Positions 56,179-61,417 of a DNA stretch of 61,417 nucleotides are shown piece by piece. Under the pieces are notes generated by a model. That model saw nothing but the letters and a program-made list of their open reading frames with translations. It did not search any database and was not told the DNA's origin. The DNA comes from Tatlockia sp. (GTDB lineage Bacteria > Pseudomonadota > Gammaproteobacteria > Legionellales > Legionellaceae). The stretch spans positions 1 through 61,417 of the forward strand of contig JACCWI010000018.1 of NCBI GenBank assembly GCA_013697725.1. The letters run 5' to 3'. The translations under genes were made by a program, and so were the position numbers. The stretch's first letter is position 1; each line of letters begins with the position of its first letter.

Positions 56179-57390
56179 GTGGTGCTTGTTGTGTCGTTTT
56201 CCTATTATATATTACATCATGAGGGCAGAAAAATTTATCACCGTATCGGTCATAACCCCACTACGGGTAAGTTTGAATTTTATGCTAGTAACGACGATAA
56301 GAACTGGAAAAAATTTGAAATAAAACTTAATAGTCAGGATGAAACAGGAGATGATTTTAAAGTTGAAGGAGAAAGCCAAGTATATGATTGCAAATTAAGA
56401 GTATTAAAAGAGCCCTTAATGGCAATTAAGCCTACAGAGGATGTAAAAATATTTAGATCATATATGACTAATAGGGTTTTAATTTACCAAAAAAAGGGCA
56501 GGCCCATTAGTATATATAATGAAGAAAATACTTTATTTTGTAATTTTGAGCAAATTTCTATCAATTTACTGCCTGATGACTTACAAGCAATAGAGCGCCC
56601 CACTAATTTTTTATCGGGGATGGAATCAACTTTTCCTATGGGGCATCCAATAACTCTAGCCCAAAAAAATAATAATCCTTCTGAAAGCGATGATCCGCTG
56701 CCGAAGGAAGAGCAAAACTCATCAAAACTTGTACGCTCTTCAAAAAAATCAAGTGAGAATATATCACTTAATATACAAGAAGAACTGCCTAAGAGTAGAG
56801 CGAAAGCTTCTTTTACGGTGGAAGGCCTTTTAATGGCAAAGATCAAGGAAAACTCAAAATTATCTCACTTAATGACATCTTTGAAGATAAAATTCTTTGA
56901 TCCTATCCTAGTTGAAGAACTAAAAAATGTAGATAGCAAAAAATTAACTATAGGGTCGATTCACGATCTTCTCTTATTGCAAAACTATAAAACAAAAAAA
57001 TTATCTGACATGGATACAATTGCATCTAAAATAGAGGCTGCTCAATATAAGCAGGAATTAACTACATTTTACCGCAAGGCAATCAGGATAAGATTATCGG
57101 ATGCCGAACCCAAAGCAAAATGTCAAAGACTGATAGAAAAAGCAAAAACATCATTTGGCCATCGTGATTTTGGCCTTCGATTAGCAGCGGATTTTTTCTT
57201 AGTGCTATCTTGTTTTATTTTGATAGGTTTAGTGATAGGGACTGCTCGTGTAGTAACAGGCAATACCTTTTTATTCAGTTATCAGCCAACTAAAAGAGAA
57301 GAAGACTTTCTTTTACTCATAGCTGATCCTAAGGAAAATGAAAAAGTTGACTTAGCGCAGCTGCAATTGTTCACTTCACCTGGAATATAG
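56179..57390 (+). CDS. Unknown protein with C-terminal membrane anchor, candidate effector
   Basis: 403 residues; starts at GTG 56179 or the in-frame GTGs at 56182 and 56191, with ATGAGG about 12 bases upstream. A beta-rich N-terminal domain (about 1-150) leads to a Ser/Lys/Asn-rich linker (about 160-205), a helical domain, and then the helix LAADFFLVLSCFILIGLVIG (about 346-365) with VVTGNTFLFSYQPTKRE after it. I associate this late helix plus G-x-T-F-x-F-S-x-x-x-T-x-R-E tail with a recurring C-terminal module in Legionella proteins of unknown function; that rests on memory of the pattern, not a search. Function unknown. Confidence 0.7.
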   Translation: MVLVVSFSYYILHHEGRKIYHRIGHNPTTGKFEFYASNDDKNWKKFEIKLNSQDETGDDFKVEGESQVYDCKLRVLKEPLMAIKPTEDVKIFRSYMTNRVLIYQKKGRPISIYNEENTLFCNFEQISINLLPDDLQAIERPTNFLSGMESTFPMGHPITLAQKNNNPSESDDPLPKEEQNSSKLVRSSKKSSENISLNIQEELPKSRAKASFTVEGLLMAKIKENSKLSHLMTSLKIKFFDPILVEELKNVDSKKLTIGSIHDLLLLQNYKTKKLSDMDTIASKIEAAQYKQELTTFYRKAIRIRLSDAEPKAKCQRLIEKAKTSFGHRDFGLRLAADFFLVLSCFILIGLVIGTARVVTGNTFLFSYQPTKREEDFLLLIADPKENEKVDLAQLQLFTSPGI

Positions 57391-57640
57391 TCAGCCAGGA
57401 TGTGAAACTAGACATTTTGCCTAAATTCTTTTGTTCTGCATCTCAATCTCCCTCTTTTATTGAGGGGCTTAGTTTAATTGATTTTTATTTTAGCGGTAGG
57501 TGTAGTTGGCCGAACGGATACGAGAAAAACGGTTAGACGTTCTTTGAACCGAGGAAGATTGTACCATCAAATTAGATAGGCAATAGCTAGGTAAGTAGCA
57601 AAAAGGTGTTTAAGAAAACAGTAATTGAACTTAATACGAT
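57391..57640. other. Gap holding the left-end insertion-sequence relic
   Basis: 250 bases containing repeat copy A (57471-57530) and a dead start codon beyond it. No gene. Confidence 0.7.
57471..57530 (-). repeat. 60-bp repeat copy A, relic of an IS66-like left end
   Basis: On the minus strand this 60-base unit reads GTTTTTCTCGTATCCGTTCG, GCCAACTACACC and so on to ATTAAACT, and matches copy B (61282-61341) in 50 positions. It points the opposite way. As in copy B, a purine-rich stretch and an ATG (57441) follow 29 bases on, but here the frame ends after six codons. It is a decayed insertion-sequence end. Confidence 0.7.
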
Positions 57641-59218
57641 TCACCTCAACCTGAGAGCAGGTTCTTTGTAAATAGTTAATTCATAAAAAGGTTGCTTTTT
57701 AACAGCCCATTTTGCGAGTGCTTTTCGATCCAGCTTTCCTGAAGCATTTCTGGGCAGCTGTGATACGATTACGATTTTTTCTGGAACTTTATAATCCGCA
57801 ATTTTATTCCTTATAAACAGCTGTAATTGTTCAATTGAGAAATCATCGACCTCTTCAGCGATGACAATAAATGCCATCACGACCTGTCCTAATAAAAAAT
57901 CGGCTAAACCGGTGACAGCAACTTCTTTAATGGAATGGTATTGTAAGATAGCAGATTCAACTTCATGAGGTGAAATCTTTGAACCACCACGAATAATTAT
58001 AAATTTTTTGCGGCCAACCAAGTAATAATAGCCTTGTTCATCCTTTCTTCCTAAATCTTCGGTATAGATCCACCCATCTCGCAGTGTTTTCAAGGTTTGT
58101 TCCACATCATGCCAATAATAGGACATTTGCCGGTCTGTTTTTAAGATAATTTCGCCAGTTTCTCCTGGACTAACCTCTTTATTAGAGTCATCTACCAAAC
58201 GGATTTGCACATCATTAAAGGGTAGTCCGATGGATCCAGTTTTTTGCTTACCATGTGTAGTGGGATTCATAGAGTATAATTGCACTTCAGTCATCCCAGC
58301 CATAGCAATTATTGGCCTATTAAATTTGGATTTAAATTCATTTTCTATTGAGTTATAAAGATAATCACCAGTTAACATATAAGTTCGTTTCGAATTATTT
58401 CTACACAAATGACCCAAAGGATGATGAAGTAATCCAATATAATGAAAGGGAAATCCCAAAAAATGCGTAGGATTAAATTCCTGTAATAACTGAATGAGCA
58501 AATCAATATTGTTAGAGGTCTCTAAGCATAAAGAGGCTCCTACATAAGTTCCAGGAAGCAACAAGGTGCCAAAAGCGGCGGCATGACTCATTGATAAAGC
58601 AACTAAGATACGGCTTTTAGAGTTATAATGTAATTCTCTGACATATTGAGCTAACCCTTTTAAAAGACTACGGTGGGTATAAACGACCCCTTTCGGATTG
58701 CCTGAGGTTCCGGAGGTGTAGAGAATAATACAGGGGAAGTTATCCCGAATTTCTGGAAGTGTAGTGATTAATTTTTTATTAACTGAGTGGGTTAAATTTT
58801 CAAAAGACTCAACCTGACATCCTTCGGTTAACTCCGAAATATAATATTTTTTCAAAAACCTTAGTTGTTTTCGAATAGGAACAAGTTTTTGATAAAGAGT
58901 GTCATTAGCAAGTAAAACACAGGCTCCAGAATGATTTAAAAAGGTTTCTAATTCAGCGGCTGTTAGGCGAAAATTTAATGGAACGGCTATCACACCGAGC
59001 TTAAAGCAAGCAAAGTAGCTAATGACTAATTCTGCACTATTAGGAAATAATAAGGCAACCCGATCGCCTCTCTTAATACCTGAGATGAGTAATTGAGTTG
59101 CCAAATTAGTACTGAGTCTCTCTATTTCTAGATAGGTAAAAATTTGATCACCACTAAGCAGATAGTTTTTCTTAGGATATCGTAGAGCTGTAACGCTTAG
59201 CATTGATCCAAGGTTCAT
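57641..59218 (-). CDS. AMP-dependent acyl ligase (acyl-CoA synthetase-like)
   Basis: 525 residues of the adenylate-forming superfamily. The ATP loop YTSGTSGNPKGVVYTH is near residues 167-182, the GWIYTEDLG motif near 396, and the C-terminal hinge GRKKFIIIRGGSKISP and catalytic Lys in RNASGKLDRKAL near residue 500 are intact. It activates a carboxylic acid as the adenylate and passes it to CoA or a carrier. No carrier gene lies beside it; an Sfp-type transferase is encoded 44 kb away. The FolC-like gene is 22 bases upstream on the same strand. Confidence 0.92.
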   Translation of the reverse strand: MNLGSMLSVTALRYPKKNYLLSGDQIFTYLEIERLSTNLATQLLISGIKRGDRVALLFPNSAELVISYFACFKLGVIAVPLNFRLTAAELETFLNHSGACVLLANDTLYQKLVPIRKQLRFLKKYYISELTEGCQVESFENLTHSVNKKLITTLPEIRDNFPCIILYTSGTSGNPKGVVYTHRSLLKGLAQYVRELHYNSKSRILVALSMSHAAAFGTLLLPGTYVGASLCLETSNNIDLLIQLLQEFNPTHFLGFPFHYIGLLHHPLGHLCRNNSKRTYMLTGDYLYNSIENEFKSKFNRPIIAMAGMTEVQLYSMNPTTHGKQKTGSIGLPFNDVQIRLVDDSNKEVSPGETGEIILKTDRQMSYYWHDVEQTLKTLRDGWIYTEDLGRKDEQGYYYLVGRKKFIIIRGGSKISPHEVESAILQYHSIKEVAVTGLADFLLGQVVMAFIVIAEEVDDFSIEQLQLFIRNKIADYKVPEKIVIVSQLPRNASGKLDRKALAKWAVKKQPFYELTIYKEPALRLR

Positions 59219-59240
59219 AAGCGCACTCGGTTGACTTTAT

Positions 59241-60530
59241 CTATTTATAGTTCAAAAATGGTACTGAATCAACCTCATTTTCAATACCCAAATGGAGAAG
59301 GATAGCGCTCATAATCCGAAAAGTTCCGCAAACAACCAAAATCTGATGTTTTTCGACAGCATGCGCTATTGCGACTTCAAGAGCTTTTGTTAGAGAACTA
59401 TTGATACTTAATTGATTGTTATTAACATTAAGATTATTTAAGGGTGCCAGAAAAATTTCTCCTGAGGCTAAAAAAGCGCTTTCATCCATTTTTATCAAAT
59501 GAAGATGTGCGGCATTATTGGCGATGATTTGCAAACAGCCTTCTAAATCTTTATTTTTTGCAAGGCTAAATAGCACCTGAAAATTAGTCTCCGGAAATTT
59601 CTTTTTTAAACTTAAAAAAAGAGCGCTCAACTTGTCAGGATTATGGGCTCCGTCAAGAATAAGGGCTTTTGGAAAAGGTTTATGTTGCCAATTTGGCAGC
59701 ATTTCTTGTACTAAAATCTGTAATCGGCCAGGTAGGTTCGTTTTAATTCCTGCTTCAATGGCATCAGCAATTATCGGGTATTTTTCGCCAAGATGGTTTA
59801 AAACGGATTTGGCTATTTCTTTATTTTCTTCATCAAAGGTTTCAAACCTCTCTTGAATTTGAAAGAGTGGGCTTTTCCTTTTATTGGCTTCTTTTACAAA
59901 AAATACTGAAGGAACGCGTGGGCCTAAAACAACGGGTATTTTAGGCTTAATAATACCTGCTTTTTCATAAGCAATTTCTTCAATGCTTTCTCCTAAGACC
60001 TCAGTGTGATCAAGATTTAAGGCCGTTATTACCGAAATAAGAGGAGTTATTATATTGGTACTGTCAAACCTCCCCCCAATGCCTGCTTCCATTACTAAAA
60101 AATCAAGATTCTCTTTAGAAAAATAATCAAGAGCAAGACAAGTTAGCAAATCAAACCATCCTGTATGGATGTTATTCATTTTAGCTATAGCTATTATTTT
60201 ATTTAAAAGGTCTGTGAACTGTATTTCAGAAATGAAATGGCCATTGACCGAAATGCGTTCTCGTACTGTATGGATATGGGGAGAAATATAAAGCCCAACT
60301 CGATATCCTGAAAGTTCCAGTGTTTTAGCAATTTTTATCGCAACCGAGCCTTTGCCACTTGTGCCTGCAATGTGTATAATTTTTAAAGGCGCAAAACATG
60401 GATTTACTAAGTTATTTAATCGTTGTACTAAAGAAAGGTTTCTTACTCTGTCGATTTTAATACCATATAACGTTTTATGCAGGGAAGACAGATATTGAAG
60501 AAGTTGACTGTAGTTCATATATTTAAGCAC
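59241..60530 (-). CDS. FolC-like folylpolyglutamate/dihydrofolate synthase
   Basis: 429 residues of the Mur-ligase superfamily. The ATP loop GTSGKGS is at 56-62, with AGIGGRFDSTN near 145 and DHTEVLGESIEEIAYEKAGIIK, and LDGAHNPDKLSAL in the C-terminal part, all family motifs. The normal FolC makes dihydrofolate and adds glutamates to folates. Placement in an accessory region with an acyl ligase suggests a second copy with a specialised role; a core folC would be expected elsewhere. GTG 60530 is the longest start; ATG 60518 is also possible. Confidence 0.88.
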   Translation of the reverse strand: MLKYMNYSQLLQYLSSLHKTLYGIKIDRVRNLSLVQRLNNLVNPCFAPLKIIHIAGTSGKGSVAIKIAKTLELSGYRVGLYISPHIHTVRERISVNGHFISEIQFTDLLNKIIAIAKMNNIHTGWFDLLTCLALDYFSKENLDFLVMEAGIGGRFDSTNIITPLISVITALNLDHTEVLGESIEEIAYEKAGIIKPKIPVVLGPRVPSVFFVKEANKRKSPLFQIQERFETFDEENKEIAKSVLNHLGEKYPIIADAIEAGIKTNLPGRLQILVQEMLPNWQHKPFPKALILDGAHNPDKLSALFLSLKKKFPETNFQVLFSLAKNKDLEGCLQIIANNAAHLHLIKMDESAFLASGEIFLAPLNNLNVNNNQLSINSSLTKALEVAIAHAVEKHQILVVCGTFRIMSAILLHLGIENEVDSVPFLNYK

Positions 60531-60538
60531 ATCCTAAA

Positions 60539-60796
60539 ATCTTAGATAATTATTGTTATGTTGATAACGATAATGCAACTTTATTCAAAAGAAAAGATGT
60601 TCCTGCCTTGGCAAATACCTGTGTTAAATTCATTAAGCATAACCCAAAATTTTTTGAATCGCGTTTATTCACACAAATGGAGATAAGTCTGCTGGATCAA
60701 TACTATGAAATGAAGGTTGAGAAGAATGATACGGATTCAATAACAGAGCCTAATACGAAAAATACCCCCGTTTTAAAAATGTGCTCTAAGGCCTAG
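60539..60796 (+). pseudogene. Gene remnant, C-terminal fragment
   Basis: After an in-frame stop a frame without an ATG reads HPKILDNYCYVDNDNATLFKRK and on to FFESRLFTQMEISLLDQYYEM, ending at 60796. Composition is coding-like, but there is no start and no ribosome site. Likely the 3' end of a lost gene. Product not recognised. Confidence 0.5.
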
Positions 60797-60989
60797 GACT
60801 AAGAATTGTCTCTTTTTCCACCATCTTAATGTTGTAATTCAGAAGAATTTTTAATATTTTAATATGCCTATTTGTTCCGAGCCTCACTAGATACTGGGAC
60901 ATAGAGAGCAATGAGCACCGTCACTGAATGGGTCGCGGTTTTTTCCCTTGAACTAAACTTACGAAGTAAGAAAAATAAGGATTTTCTTT

Positions 60990-61160
60990 TTAATACAATT
61001 TGATTTCCCTGGTTCCCCCTGCGGCGAAAATATATTTAACATCGGGCACAAAATCGCTAAGTATTTTTAACATATCTGCATTGCTGGTTTGTGTTTTATA
61101 GAGATGCTTCGTTTGTTGTTCTATCATTCTTATCGTTAATTTGTCGTGATGTCTTAACAT
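60990..61160 (-). CDS. Small hypothetical protein
   Basis: 56 residues from ATG 61160, which has GGAGATTTAC upstream (a Met four codons earlier is possible). Basic, helical N-terminus (LRHHDKLTIRMIEQQTKHL) then SDFVPDVKYIFAAGGTRE. No family recognised. Its ribosome site overlaps the foot of the hairpin at 61171. Confidence 0.5.
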   Translation of the reverse strand: MLRHHDKLTIRMIEQQTKHLYKTQTSNADMLKILSDFVPDVKYIFAAGGTREIKLY

Positions 61161-61170
61161 GTAAATCTCC

Positions 61171-61194
61171 AAAAGAGCTATAGGCTCTTTTTTT
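61171..61194 (+). terminator. Intrinsic terminator, plus strand
   Basis: AAAAGAGC and GCTCTTTT form an 8-bp stem with a 5-base loop and run into TTTC. On the plus strand no intact gene precedes it; on the minus strand it lies in the leader of the small gene at 60990. Confidence 0.7.
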
Positions 61195-61216
61195 CTTTGA
61201 GGCTATATTTTTTACC

Positions 61217-61306
61217 TTAAGCTCTATAATGTTCTTTGTATTGTTCTAATAATGCTCTTATCATTGTTTGATAATGCGTATGTTTTTCTCGTAACCGTTC
61301 GGCCAA
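61217..61306 (-). pseudogene. Possible gene tail cut by the repeat
   Basis: A 29-codon frame beginning in the repeat (LAERLREKHTHYQTMIRALL) continues to a stop at 61217. It has coding-like composition but no start, and stops precede it. It may be the 3' end of a gene interrupted by the insertion sequence. Confidence 0.35.
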
Positions 61307-61341
61307 CTACACCTAGCGCTAAAATAGGAGCGCATTAAACT
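61282..61341 (+). repeat. 60-bp repeat copy B, left end of an IS66-like element
   Basis: Plus-strand sequence GTTTTTCTCGTAACCGTTCGGCCAACTACACC and onward to ATTAAACT. The internal GTAACCGTTCGGCC resembles the GTAA-starting ends of IS66-family elements. A ribosome site AGGAGG and the ATG of the orf1-like gene follow within 30 bases. Exact outer end not fixed. Confidence 0.65.
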
Positions 61342-61368
61342 GATCACTTTCACAAACAGGAGGCGATC

Positions 61369-61417
61369 ATGAAATACAAAGAAGACTGGCAAGCATTAAT
61401 GAATGAATATGTGTCCA
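61369..61417 (+). CDS. Start of an IS66-like orf1 (TnpA accessory), partial
   Basis: Only 16 codons are in the window: MKYKEDWQALMNEYVS, after AGGAGGCG. The W-x-x-L-x-x-EY pattern is what opens IS66-family accessory proteins. It runs off the window edge. The call is supported by the repeat just upstream. Confidence 0.45.
   Translation, partial: MKYKEDWQALMNEYVS

Noticed and set aside
56484..56846. 120-codon minus-strand frame
   Set aside because: Antisense to the candidate effector gene, no ribosome site, Ser/Phe-rich shadow composition.
1..61417. tRNA, rRNA or CRISPR arrays
   Set aside because: No cloverleaf-like segments, rRNA signatures or regularly spaced repeats were recognised by eye; a covariance search was not possible.

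Overview
The window looks like chromosome of a Legionella-type gammaproteobacterium. Pointers are the low GC content, the gene set (dnaB-alr, accA-tilS, csrA beside lipopolysaccharide genes, a NodT/AcrA/AcrB-type pump, tandem small outer-membrane barrels, Slt, Rpe) and several large, host-style or family-less proteins of the sort that fill Legionella effector repertoires. The assignment rests on gene content only. No rRNA, tRNA or CRISPR array was recognised.

Layout. Positions 1-3.4 kb hold two minus-strand accessory genes: a 5'-complete but window-truncated ankyrin-repeat protein that ends inside what looks like a CE-clan (Ulp/YopJ-like) cysteine-protease domain, and a helical protein of unknown function. 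3.6-10.8 kb is one minus-strand efflux operon (outer-membrane factor, periplasmic adaptor, RND pump, MFS transporter) with a palindrome in the spacer of its likely promoter. 10.9-15.9 kb is housekeeping: accA-tilS, a phosphopantetheinyl transferase, HdeD-like protein, birA and csrA. 16.1-25.7 kb is envelope and sugar metabolism: WecA/WbpL-like transferase, pgi, nucleotide-sugar epimerase, GT4 glycosyltransferase, methyltransferase and ManC. 25.8-28.8 kb groups iron-sulfur and redox genes (lipA, CDGSH protein, thioredoxin/CcdA-like membrane protein) plus a CBS protein. 28.9-31 kb is a large protein of unknown function followed by a MITE-like inverted repeat. 31.4-44.5 kb is mostly core: 17-kDa-antigen-like lipoprotein, alr, dnaB, DUF2147, a SWIM/SNF2 ATPase, nadE, two tandem outer-membrane barrels, rpe and slt. 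44.6-51.8 kb has a Nudix hydrolase, a GT-C-like membrane protein, a protein of unknown function, an aldo-keto reductase and two exported hydrolases.

51.8-61.4 kb is a decaying, accessory region. It has fragments of at least two frameshifted genes (one clearly the C-terminal half of a pyridine-nucleotide-disulfide oxidoreductase), a TIKI/TraB/EreA/ChaN-like protein broken at a 5-base homopolymer, a candidate effector with a C-terminal membrane anchor, and a two-gene AMP-ligase/FolC-like operon. That operon lies between two inverted 60-bp repeats; the right-hand copy precedes the start of an IS66-like orf1. The points most worth follow-up are the ankyrin/CE-protease protein with its internal duplication, the frameshifted TIKI-like protein, the insertion-sequence-flanked ligase pair, and two GGA-loop hairpins at the ends of csrA that suggest RNA-level feedback.
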